Shown: piece by piece, positions 36,468 to 44,211 of the stretch | Numbering within the stretch: position 1 is the first letter of the stretch | Layout: each line of letters begins with the position of its first letter | NCBI RefSeq assembly: GCF_019312585.1 | Contig: NZ_JAHWDP010000001.1 | Span: 186,001 to 250,000, forward strand | Length of the DNA: 64,000 bases | Reading direction: 5' to 3' | Source of the DNA: Halomarinibacterium sedimenti | GTDB taxonomy: Bacteria; Bacteroidota; Bacteroidia; Flavobacteriales; Flavobacteriaceae | Program-made: the position numbers and the translations under genes | The notes under the pieces: generated by a model | What the model was told of the DNA's origin: nothing | Database searches by the model: none | What the model saw: the letters and a program-made list of their open reading frames with translations, nothing else

Positions 36468-37436
36468 TTGAAAAAAGAAAAAGATGTACTTATTATTGGT
36501 GGAGGCCCCATAGGTATTGCGTGTGCCCTGGAGTGTCAAAAAAATAATTTGGATTATGTGGTGTTAGAAAAAGGGGCATTGGTAAATTCACTTTATAACT
36601 ACCCGCTTAATATGACCTTTTTCTCTACTTCGGAAAAACTAGAAATTGGCGGCATCCCATTTATAAGCAATAACCCAAAACCCCATCGAGATGAAGCGTT
36701 GGAATATTACCGAAGGGTTGCCAAATCGTTTGAATTGAATATACATCTTTATGAAAAAGTGCTTTCTGTTGAAAAGAAGGATGATTTTTTTCACATTGAA
36801 AGTAACAAAAATCAATACGCTGCCAAAAATATCATTATTGCGACAGGGTTTTATGACATTCCCAATCTTTTGAATGTTCCTGGGGAACAATTACCCAAAG
36901 TTTCGCACTATTTTAAGGAGGCGCATCCCTACGTGATGCAAAAAACCATGGTGGTTGGGGCAAGCAATTCGGCCGTGGATGCCGCTTTGGAAATTTGGCA
37001 AAAAGGAGGCGATGTCACCATGATAGTTAGAGGACCCAACATAGGAGAACGGGTAAAATATTGGGTAAAACCCAATATTGAAAACCGAATTGAAGAAGGA
37101 AGTATCAAAGCCTATTTTAATGCTGAAATTAAAGAAATTAGGGAATCTGAAGTGATTATCTCAACTCCCGAAGGAGACATTACCATTCCCAATGATTTTG
37201 TTATAGCCCTTACAGGGTATCAACCTAATTTAGAGTTTTTAAGAAATATTGGAATTTCGCTTTCTGAGGATGGCAAATACCTGCCACAGTACAATCCAGA
37301 AAGTATGGAATCGAATGTAGAAGGAGTCTATTTAGCTGGAGTCATTTGTGGAGGTATGGAAACCCATAAATGGTTTATTGAAAACTCCCGAATACATGCG
37401 GCGATGATTGCTTCAGATATAGTAAAAAAGGGTTAG
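36468..37436 (+). CDS. YpdA-like flavin reductase (bacillithiol disulfide reductase family)
   Basis: A 322-aa two-dinucleotide-fold flavoprotein. The FAD loop is GGGPIGIAC at residues 11-19, the NADPH loop VVGASNSAVDAALEI at about 164-178, and the C-terminal ALTGYQPN and GVYLAGVICGG segments are typical of YpdA. In Firmicutes YpdA reduces oxidised bacillithiol. The Cys of the GGGPC motif described for S. aureus YpdA is Ile15 here, so thiol exchange may use another residue or a different substrate. The start is a TTG; no ATG fits. Confidence 0.82.
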   Translation: MKKEKDVLIIGGGPIGIACALECQKNNLDYVVLEKGALVNSLYNYPLNMTFFSTSEKLEIGGIPFISNNPKPHRDEALEYYRRVAKSFELNIHLYEKVLSVEKKDDFFHIESNKNQYAAKNIIIATGFYDIPNLLNVPGEQLPKVSHYFKEAHPYVMQKTMVVGASNSAVDAALEIWQKGGDVTMIVRGPNIGERVKYWVKPNIENRIEEGSIKAYFNAEIKEIRESEVIISTPEGDITIPNDFVIALTGYQPNLEFLRNIGISLSEDGKYLPQYNPESMESNVEGVYLAGVICGGMETHKWFIENSRIHAAMIASDIVKKG

Positions 37437-38269
37437 TAGCCTGCAAACCGAAAATTTAGCAGCTTTTTTGTAGAATCGTAGATTTCTGGAAAGTGACTTT
37501 TAAAATCTTTAGGAGACTCAAAGAAATATTCTGCCAAAACCGCCATAAATTCATATTGGTTGGTAAAAGCATAATCCCTAAAAAACTGTGTGGCATCCAA
37601 TTTATCTTTGACTTCTTGTTCGGTTAAACGCTGTAAAATATTCTGAAATTGTTTCGAAAAGCGTGTAGAATCAATATCGGCACTATTTTTAGATTCCAAT
37701 TGCATGGCGTGCATAAACTCGTGAATTCCCAAATTAAGATTATCGTTAGATATTTGATAACCCTCCTCAAAATGTTTCCAAGAAAGCACCAAAGCTCTTT
37801 CCCTTGGATTAAACTCTCCTTTGTGATAACTGTCATTTAACTTGCTGAAAAATTCATCGGGATAGACAATGATATAGTTTATAAGGCTATAATCGTAGTT
37901 TTTCCTTCCAAAAGAAAGCATACAACCCACAGCGGCAATGAGTGTTTTGATTCGATCTGTAATTTCAAGTCCTCCTCTACCCACAAACTTTTTGTCATTT
38001 AAAAATACCGAAATTCGATGCTGAAACTGCCTTTTCTCCCGTTTAGAAAGCAGATTATAAAAATCAAACTCATTTTGAAGAACTGATATTTGATTTGGTT
38101 TTAGTTTCCTAAAGACAAAATAATGCCTGTAAAATGGACGATCGTATTTAGATGCATACCAATTTTCAAAAACTCGAAAGAGAAAAAAACAGAATCCTAA
38201 TAATACAATGGTGTAGGCATAAGGTGCCAACCAGGTTGCATTTTCGTCGGTTTGTAAAAGTAGCATCAT
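37433..38269 (-). CDS. MtfA-family zinc peptidase (M90), membrane-anchored
   Basis: A 278-aa protein. One N-terminal membrane span lies at about residues 16-34. The peptidase domain has the zincin motif HEFMH at 183-187 and the third ligand region FMAVLAEYFFE. RGGLEITDRIKTLIAA is an MtfA family signature. E. coli MtfA inactivates the repressor Mlc, but no Mlc is visible here, so the substrate is unknown. It overlaps the convergent reductase gene by 4 bases. Confidence 0.85.
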   Translation of the reverse strand: MMLLLQTDENATWLAPYAYTIVLLGFCFFLFRVFENWYASKYDRPFYRHYFVFRKLKPNQISVLQNEFDFYNLLSKREKRQFQHRISVFLNDKKFVGRGGLEITDRIKTLIAAVGCMLSFGRKNYDYSLINYIIVYPDEFFSKLNDSYHKGEFNPRERALVLSWKHFEEGYQISNDNLNLGIHEFMHAMQLESKNSADIDSTRFSKQFQNILQRLTEQEVKDKLDATQFFRDYAFTNQYEFMAVLAEYFFESPKDFKSHFPEIYDSTKKLLNFRFAGY

Positions 38270-38347
38270 AAAGATTTGGGTAGCGAAAGGTACTAATTAT
38301 TTGTAAATCCTTGCTAATCTGTATAAAACGCTAAAAATAGCGCTTTA

Positions 38348-38878
38348 TTACTTGCTACTTTCTCCCTTAAATTGCTGTGAATTGTTCTTAAATAGCACGT
38401 TAAACGTTGTTAAACTTCCGTAGCAACGTGTAATATACTGCTGCAAATCTACTTTTTCTTGATCGTCAAGGTTATTGCTAGAGTTTATCTTTTGTTCCAT
38501 CACTCGCAAGCGATCACGGAGCATCACTATTTTGTGAAAAAAAGTTTCTATTGGAATCTCTTTATTCACCAAACTAGTATCCTTGGGTTGAAGAATCATG
38601 GTGCCTCCTTTATACTTATCGGCAATGGGAACTATTTCACTTACATCGCTCCACTTTTTTAAAATACTTCGTAATGTTTTCTCCACTTCGTAGAAACTCA
38701 CAGTATCCAAATCGTCCTCGGAAGCTTCAATAACTTCAAAATCATCATCCAAGGGGATGGTTTCCAATCCGTTTTCAATAAAAGTCACCCAATACATATT
38801 AGAATCTACGTTGGTGACAACCCCTTTTCCGTGTTCGGGGTGGTTAATTCGGGAACCTACAGCAAGTATTTTAGTCAT
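38348..38878 (-). CDS. Conserved hypothetical, N-terminal Tudor/CarD-like fold
   Basis: A 176-aa protein. The N-terminal 50 residues (VGSRINHPEHGKGVVTNVDS through IPLDDDFEVIE) look like the small SH3/Tudor-type barrel found in CarD and at the end of UvrD/PcrA, which binds RNA polymerase. The rest is helical (about 60-165) with a predicted coiled coil (MLRDRLRVMEQKINSSN). It is soluble and has no signal peptide. A role with RNA polymerase or DNA repair is a guess from the fold. Confidence 0.75.
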   Translation of the reverse strand: MTKILAVGSRINHPEHGKGVVTNVDSNMYWVTFIENGLETIPLDDDFEVIEASEDDLDTVSFYEVEKTLRSILKKWSDVSEIVPIADKYKGGTMILQPKDTSLVNKEIPIETFFHKIVMLRDRLRVMEQKINSSNNLDDQEKVDLQQYITRCYGSLTTFNVLFKNNSQQFKGESSK

Positions 38879-38980
38879 TTTGAAAGTGTATTATTTTTGA
38901 AGCATAAAAATAGAAAGTTTATTTGTTCTTCAAAAAGATTTGAATGCTGTATTCCTTTATTTTTTGAAATTGAATTTCCC

Positions 38981-38988
38981 TATCTTTG
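38981..38988 (+). promoter_or_regulatory. -7 box TATCTTTG of the yqeY-like gene
   Basis: An exact TAnnTTTG match 22 bases before the ATG at 39010. It lies on the upstream frame extension, which it argues against. Confidence 0.55.
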
Positions 38989-39009
38989 CCAACTGAAATA
39001 CTATTTCTT

Positions 39010-39459
39010 ATGAGTTTACAAACACAAATTATGGAGGCCTTAAAAACGGCCATGAAAGAGAAAAATACTGTGGCTTTAGAATCGCTAAGAGCGGTAAAGT
39101 CTGCCCTTTTATTGGCCCAGACCGAAAGTGGTGCCAAAGCAGATTTAACTGAATCCGAAGAAATAAAATTATTACAGAAGTTAGTAAAGCAACGTAAGGA
39201 TAGCGCTGCCATCTTTACAAAGCAAGGTAGAAACGATCTAGCTGAGCCAGAAATAGCTCAGGCTGCGGTCATTGAACAATTTTTACCAAAGCAATTAAGC
39301 GAAGCAGAAGTTGAAAAAGTAGTGATGGATATTATTGCAAAAACGGGTGCAGGTTCTATGGCTGATATGGGAAAAGTGATGGGAATGGCCAGTGGTCAAT
39401 TGGCAGGAAAAGCCGATGGAAAAACGATTTCTACAATAGTAAAATCTAAGTTAAGTTAA
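39010..39459 (+). CDS. GatB/YqeY domain protein
   Basis: A 149-aa YqeY-family protein: helical N-terminal part (AMKEKNTVALESLRAVKSAL), LLQKLVKQRKDSAAIF and the C-terminal GatB-tail-like domain (LPKQLSEAEVEKVVMDI, GKVMGMASGQLAGKADGK). YqeY resembles the tRNA-binding tail of GatB, but its function has not been established. ATG 39010 is chosen because the promoter box lies inside the longer frame. Confidence 0.92.
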   Translation: MSLQTQIMEALKTAMKEKNTVALESLRAVKSALLLAQTESGAKADLTESEEIKLLQKLVKQRKDSAAIFTKQGRNDLAEPEIAQAAVIEQFLPKQLSEAEVEKVVMDIIAKTGAGSMADMGKVMGMASGQLAGKADGKTISTIVKSKLS

Positions 39460-39471
39460 TCTTTATATAAA

Positions 39472-39587
39472 GGCCGCGTAGTTCAACTGTCCCTTTGGGA
39501 TTTAGTTGAACTCCTAAGCCAAAAGTAAAGGCCGCGTAGTTCAACTGTCCCTTTGGGATTTAGTTGAACTCCTAAGCCAAAAGTAAA
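39472..39587. repeat. Two tandem 58-bp units carrying the tRNA-Arg 5' end
   Basis: Units begin at 39472 and 39530. Each starts with the first 18-19 bases of the tRNA (GGCCGCGTAGTTCAACTG) and then carries the hairpin AGTTCAAC ... GTTGAACT around a TCCC/GGGA inner stem, ending CCTAAGCCAAAAGTAAA. The intact tRNA at 39588 occupies the third unit position. Confidence 0.92.
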
Positions 39588-39661
39588 GGCCGCGTAGTTC
39601 AACTGAATAGAATATCAGATTTCGGCTCTGAGGGTTGGGGGTTTGAATCCCTCCGCGGTCA
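39588..39661 (+). tRNA. tRNA-Arg (anticodon TCG)
   Basis: A full cloverleaf of 74 bases. Acceptor GGCCGCG pairs with CGCGGTC, D stem GTTC/GAAT, anticodon stem TCAGA/TCTGA with loop TTTCGGC (anticodon TCG at 39622-39624), T stem GGGGG/CCCTC with loop TTTGAAT, and discriminator A. CCA is not encoded. The D loop has GA where GG is usual, and the T loop has T where C is usual (positions 19 and 56), which restores a Watson-Crick A:U pair. It reads CGA and probably other CGN codons. Confidence 0.88.
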
Positions 39662-39671
39662 CTACAAGCAA

Positions 39672-39698
39672 GAAACCACACTGTAAAAGTGTGGTTTT
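39672..39698 (+). terminator. Intrinsic terminator of tRNA-Arg
   Basis: Stem AAACCACAC / GTGTGGTTT with a TGTAAAA loop and a T-rich tail. Confidence 0.85.
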
Positions 39699-39817
39699 GT
39701 GTTTTCAAGAGTGTCAAAAGACATTGGCTTTTGTAAACGAATGAAAATATAAAACAAGTATCGCATTTATGTGATGCGTAGTTTCTTATTTGCAACATTG
39801 AGCGCTACGGGAAATTT

Positions 39818-39833
39818 AATCCTCCGCGGTCAC
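39818..39833 (+). repeat. Partial copy of tRNA-Arg 3' end
   Basis: AATCCTCCGCGGTCAC equals the last T-arm and acceptor bases of the tRNA at 39646-39662 with one C missing. Nothing upstream of it folds as a tRNA. A terminator follows at 39853. Confidence 0.8.
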
Positions 39834-39852
39834 GAATAATTAGTTCAATAAG

Positions 39853-39884
39853 AAAAAACGCCAAGCTTGCTTGAGCGTTTTTTT
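39853..39884 (+). terminator. Intrinsic terminator after the tRNA 3' relic
   Basis: Stem AAAACGC-CAAG / CTTG-AGCGTTTT with a T run. There is no intact gene in front of it. Confidence 0.8.
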
Positions 39885-40003
39885 GTTTAAAGAATTTTCA
39901 AAGCGGAGCTTTAGGGATCACCGAGCGAGGCGAGGTAATCCTAAAGGTATAAATAGACTATTTCTCAAGAAGAAATTTAATAGCAGAACTTGTTGGGAAA
40001 TAC

Positions 40004-40019
40004 ATCCCTCCTCAGTCAC
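40004..40019 (+). repeat. Second partial copy of tRNA-Arg 3' end
   Basis: ATCCCTCCTCAGTCAC matches the tRNA 3' end in 14 of 16 bases. It is followed within 6 bases by a terminator, as are the other copies. The rest of 39700-40070 has no gene; a hairpin CTTTAGGGAT / ATCCTAAAG at 39909-39946 is the only other structure. Confidence 0.65.
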
Positions 40020-40024
40020 AAAAT

Positions 40025-40056
40025 AAAAAAAGCCGCTCCAATGGAACGGCTTTTTA
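40025..40056. terminator. Bidirectional terminator at the end of the dcw cluster
   Basis: Stem AAAAAGCCG-TCC / GGA-CGGCTTTTT with an AAT loop. It serves ftsZ on the minus strand, 18 bases after its stop. Confidence 0.88.
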
Positions 40057-40073
40057 ATATTTTTCATTTAAAA

Positions 40074-42101
40074 TTAATCCACATTATCGTGTAAAAACGA
40101 ATTGTTAGAGCGTAAGTCTAGCTCATCATCGTCTGTATTTACTGTCGTACGAGAAAGATTAGTATCGTTACTATCAGTTTCGTCCAATTCAATCCCCATT
40201 CGCTTGTATGCAGGTTGTTTTTCAATTTCATCAATTTTAGAATTGCTATTTCTAAACTTATAATTGAATTCCTTCATCTTTCGTTTACGTTCCTCGGTGC
40301 GATCGCTTAATAACTTTGAAATGGGTGAATTAAGTGGATCTGCGGGTTCATCGTTGTCTTTTTCCTTTACAGGTTTTTCAACAGTTTTTGTTTCAAATTT
40401 CAACTCCTCTTCGGTTACCTCCTCCTTCTTGGCAGCAGGTTTTGCCTGATTAAGTTTGGCTTCCATTTCTTCATAGTCATCAAGGCTATAGCGCTTTACT
40501 CCTTTATCTGAATGTTCAGTCACAGGAATCACTTCCACCGCTTTCACTTCAATATCCTCAATATTCTTAACCAATAATTCTGGCTCCTCTTCTTCCTCTT
40601 GTTGCTTTTCAAAAGAAGCCACTTTTTTATTTTCTTCTTTTGGCGAATGAATAGGAAGATCGAACATTAAAATTTGTTCGTCCATGGTTCCTATTTCATT
40701 TTCTTCGGAAAGATCTTCCTCAACAACTTCTTCAGCTTTATTCATTTTGCTTTCCACAATCACAAAATCGTTTACATCAATTTCATTTATTTGTAGTTGC
40801 TGAAACTCTGCTAAAAAATGAATATCCACCCGTTCGTAATCTACCTGAAGATTCTTAATAAGCTCCGTAGTTTCAATATATCCTTCAAACGGCAGCTCAT
40901 TCACTTTTGGCTTTTCAGCCACCTCTTCAAACTCTTCTTCAAAAAGCACATGTTTTACCACAGGAGCTTCTTCTTTAACCTTAGCTTTTGGCTCTTCATA
41001 GGAAAAATTGATGGGTGTAGCAGTAGGGCTTGCACTTAAGTTCTGCTCTGCCTTTTGATCTTCTTCCAGCGTGTGAATGATTTTTTTACTCTCGGTATTT
41101 ACAATTTCGTGTTGCTGCTCGGCATTAAATCCTGTAGCAATTACGGTAATGGATATGGCTTTTTCCAACTCTTCATCTTCACCCACTCCCATAATGATAT
41201 TGGCGCTGTGACCCGCTTCATTTTGAATGTGATCACTAATTTCTCCAATTTCATCTATCGTGATTTCTTCAGAACCAGACACAATAAGCAAGAGTACATT
41301 TTTAGCTCCACTAATTTTATTATCGTTAAGCAATGGTGAATCTAACGCTTTTGTAATGGCTTCATGAGCTCTTTGAGAACCCACAGCCGTAGCACTACCC
41401 ATAATGGCGGTGCCACTATTAGCTAAAACTGTTTTGGCATCTCTAAGGTCAATGTTTTGTGTATAGTGATGTGTAATTACTTCGGCAATACCTCGCGCAG
41501 CCGTAGCTAATACTTCATCTGCTTTAGAAAACCCTGCTTTAAAACCTAAATTCCCATATACCTCACGTAATTTGTTGTTATTAATAACAACCAAAGAATC
41601 TACATTTTGTCTTAAATTTTCTACCCCTATTTGTGCTTGATCATTTCTAATCTTTCCTTCAAACTGAAAAGGAATGGTAACGATTCCCACCGTTAAAATA
41701 TCCAAATCTTTTGCCATTTTTGCAATAATAGGCGCTGCACCTGTTCCAGTACCTCCTCCCATACCAGCAGTTATAAAAATCATTTTGGTATTGGTAGAAA
41801 GCATATCCTGAATTTCTTGCATGCTCTCCACGGCAGATTGCTCTCCAATTTTAGGATTGGCTCCCGCTCCAAGACCTTCGGTAAGGGAAACTCCTAACTG
41901 AATTTTAACTGGAACTGGACTGTTTTCCAATGCCTGTGCATCGGTATTACAAATTACAAAGTCTACGCCTTTAATCCCTTGGCTAAACATATGGTTAATG
42001 GCATTACTACCACCACCACCAACGCCTATGACCTTTATGACGTTCGACTGATTTTTGGGCAGGTCGAATGAAATATTATCAAATTCTGTGTTGCTGCTCA
42101 T
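40074..42101 (-). CDS. ftsZ: Cell division protein FtsZ
   Basis: A 675-aa tubulin homologue. The GTP-binding motif GGGTGTG is at residues 115-121, and the core ends near residue 335. It is followed by a very long acidic, Glu/Lys-rich linker of about 300 residues and a C-terminal peptide region (DLRSNNSFLHDNVD), which explains why it is almost twice the length of E. coli FtsZ. It polymerises into the Z ring at the division site. It is the last gene of the dcw cluster, 55 bases after ftsA. Confidence 0.97.
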   Translation of the reverse strand: MSSNTEFDNISFDLPKNQSNVIKVIGVGGGGSNAINHMFSQGIKGVDFVICNTDAQALENSPVPVKIQLGVSLTEGLGAGANPKIGEQSAVESMQEIQDMLSTNTKMIFITAGMGGGTGTGAAPIIAKMAKDLDILTVGIVTIPFQFEGKIRNDQAQIGVENLRQNVDSLVVINNNKLREVYGNLGFKAGFSKADEVLATAARGIAEVITHHYTQNIDLRDAKTVLANSGTAIMGSATAVGSQRAHEAITKALDSPLLNDNKISGAKNVLLLIVSGSEEITIDEIGEISDHIQNEAGHSANIIMGVGEDEELEKAISITVIATGFNAEQQHEIVNTESKKIIHTLEEDQKAEQNLSASPTATPINFSYEEPKAKVKEEAPVVKHVLFEEEFEEVAEKPKVNELPFEGYIETTELIKNLQVDYERVDIHFLAEFQQLQINEIDVNDFVIVESKMNKAEEVVEEDLSEENEIGTMDEQILMFDLPIHSPKEENKKVASFEKQQEEEEEPELLVKNIEDIEVKAVEVIPVTEHSDKGVKRYSLDDYEEMEAKLNQAKPAAKKEEVTEEELKFETKTVEKPVKEKDNDEPADPLNSPISKLLSDRTEERKRKMKEFNYKFRNSNSKIDEIEKQPAYKRMGIELDETDSNDTNLSRTTVNTDDDELDLRSNNSFLHDNVD

Positions 42102-42156
42102 AATTGTCTTCTTTTTGTGAGGTTGTTATTATATATTATTCTAATTAGGTCTGAGA

Positions 42157-43491
42157 TTATTCGGCGTTATCCAAAAATTCTTTAAATTTTTCGGCCCACT
42201 TATCAAAAAATCGCTTTCCTCCTTTATTTGTTGTTACTTTTTCTTCATGCTCGCTATCTACACTTTCTAATTTCTCTTCCACTTCAGGAAGTTCATCATT
42301 CAATGCCATTTTAGCCCCTTGGTTTTTACTTTTTCCAGTTAAGCTATTTAACACCAATCCTACGGCAGTAGCATACATAGGGCTCGTAGTTTCACTATCG
42401 CTATCTCCAGCCAAGTGTTCATTAGGATATCCTATTCGCGTATCCATTCCTGTGATATATTCGACTAATTGCTTTAAATGCTTTAATTGAGCTCCACCCC
42501 CAGTTAAAACAATTCCGGCTATAAGCTTCTTTTTTTGCTCCTCGTGGCCGTAATTTTTTATTTCCAGATATACCTGCTCGATAATTTCAACCACTCTTGC
42601 ATGAATAATCTTTGAAAGATTTTTTAGTGTAATTTCCTTTGGTTCTCTGCCACGTAATCCAGGAATTGATACAATTTCATTGTCTTTATTTTCTCCTGGC
42701 CAGGCGGAACCAAATTTTATTTTTAATAATTCGGCCTGCTTTTCAATAATGGAACAACCTTCTTTTATGTCTTCGGTAATCACATTTCCACCAAACGGAA
42801 TAACCGCAGTATGTCTAATAATTCCATCCTTAAAAATGGCCAAATCGGTAGTTCCACCCCCAATATCTATTAAAGCCACACCAGCTTCCTTTTCTTCTTG
42901 ACTCAATACAGCATTTGCCGAAGCCAGCGGTTCAAGTGTTATTCCAGCCAATTCGAGACCAGCACTTTTTACACATCTACCAATATTTCGGATAGAAGAA
43001 ACTTGCCCAACCACAACGTGGAAATTAGCTTCCAACCTCCCGCCATACATTCCAATAGGTTCTTTAATTTCAGCCTGTCCGTCTACTTTAAAATCTTGTG
43101 GTAATACATGTATTATTTCCTCACCGGGTAACATGACTAACTTATGAACTTGATTACAGAGCCTATCTATATCTTCATCGTTAATTACTTCATCGCTATT
43201 AGAACGAGTTATATAATCGCTATGCTGAAGGCTTCTGATGTGTTGACCGGCAATACCAACCACTACTTCAGAAATTTTCATCCCTGAAGAAGTTTCAGCA
43301 TCTTGTACCGCTTGTTGAATGGACTGAATGGTTTGGGTAATATTATTAACGACTCCTCTATGCACACCAAGGCTTTTGGATTTACCAATACCCATAATCT
43401 CCATCTTTCCGTAATCATTTTTACGCCCAATCATAGCCACAATTTTTGTGGTTCCTATGTCCAATCCAACCGCAATGTTATTATTTTCCAT
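42157..43491 (-). CDS. ftsA: Cell division protein FtsA
   Basis: A 444-aa actin-family protein. Nucleotide-site motifs are GLDIGTTKIVAMIG at the N-terminus, LIDIGGGTTDLAIF at about 205 and GIVLTGGGAQLKHL at about 330. The C-terminus (FDKWAEKFKEFL) is an amphipathic helix that tethers FtsZ to the membrane. It starts 3 bases after ftsQ. Confidence 0.96.
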   Translation of the reverse strand: MENNNIAVGLDIGTTKIVAMIGRKNDYGKMEIMGIGKSKSLGVHRGVVNNITQTIQSIQQAVQDAETSSGMKISEVVVGIAGQHIRSLQHSDYITRSNSDEVINDEDIDRLCNQVHKLVMLPGEEIIHVLPQDFKVDGQAEIKEPIGMYGGRLEANFHVVVGQVSSIRNIGRCVKSAGLELAGITLEPLASANAVLSQEEKEAGVALIDIGGGTTDLAIFKDGIIRHTAVIPFGGNVITEDIKEGCSIIEKQAELLKIKFGSAWPGENKDNEIVSIPGLRGREPKEITLKNLSKIIHARVVEIIEQVYLEIKNYGHEEQKKKLIAGIVLTGGGAQLKHLKQLVEYITGMDTRIGYPNEHLAGDSDSETTSPMYATAVGLVLNSLTGKSKNQGAKMALNDELPEVEEKLESVDSEHEEKVTTNKGGKRFFDKWAEKFKEFLDNAE

Positions 43492-43494
43492 GTT

Positions 43495-44211
43495 CTATTT
43501 TTTTGTAGCCACTACTTGACTTCCAAACTGTAAATCCACTAAATTATAGGCAGATAGCCTTTTGTCTTTTTTTGCTTTTTGATAGAAAGCTTTAAAATTT
43601 TGAATCTTTTTATCAATATGCTTTAGGTCTCCAAACTGTATTTTAAATCCCTCTTTTCTTAAAATAAGCTCAACCGTCCCGTTTCTATTTTTATGAAGCC
43701 CAGACACAATCTGTTTCATAAAAGCGTCATTTTTTAATTTTAGGAGCAATGGTGTAAGCTCTGTAAAATCTGTTTTTGAACTGCCCGTTATTAATGGAAC
43801 TCTTGCTGAGTACACAGAGGAAAGAGGCATTTTCTTTCCATCTTCATCAATATAAAAGTGGTTTGACCCCACCACTCTGGCAATAGGATTTCGTTGTTCT
43901 ATTTTGGCTCCCAAACCACCATCAATTGTTATAAACACTTGGGCATCACGCACCATAGGGTTATTTAACAATCTCTCTTCCATCTCTTTCAAAACTAAAG
44001 TTTCTTTAGGGATACTCGTAACACTGTCGCTATTTTGTATTAACAATTTATTAACCGCCGTTAAGGTGATAAAAGGGTTGTTTTCGTCGGTAAACTTTAC
44101 ATCAATATGTGAAATTTTACGCGTGTTGTTTCGTTGTCTAGCAAATCCAAACATGACCCCTGCAAGTACGATTACAAATAACAATTTTATGATTCCCCAG
44201 GCACCCTTCAT
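43495..44211 (-). CDS. ftsQ: Cell division protein FtsQ/DivIB
   Basis: A 238-aa single-span membrane protein (span at about residues 7-23) with a periplasmic POTRA-like part (ISHIDVKFTDENNPFITL) and beta domain. The position between murC and ftsA identifies it as FtsQ, since the family is poorly conserved. It would connect FtsL with the rest of the divisome. It overlaps murC by 4 bases. Confidence 0.88.
   Translation of the reverse strand: MKGAWGIIKLLFVIVLAGVMFGFARQRNNTRKISHIDVKFTDENNPFITLTAVNKLLIQNSDSVTSIPKETLVLKEMEERLLNNPMVRDAQVFITIDGGLGAKIEQRNPIARVVGSNHFYIDEDGKKMPLSSVYSARVPLITGSSKTDFTELTPLLLKLKNDAFMKQIVSGLHKNRNGTVELILRKEGFKIQFGDLKHIDKKIQNFKAFYQKAKKDKRLSAYNLVDLQFGSQVVATKK

Noticed and set aside
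39472-39605. Three evenly spaced copies of an 18-mer that could suggest CRISPR
   Set aside because: The repeated part is a tRNA 5' end, and the intervening sequence is identical between units, so these are tandem duplications.
39541-39798. Minus-strand open frame of 85 codons across the tRNA
   Set aside because: It reads through the tRNA and the tandem repeats, so it cannot be a conserved gene.
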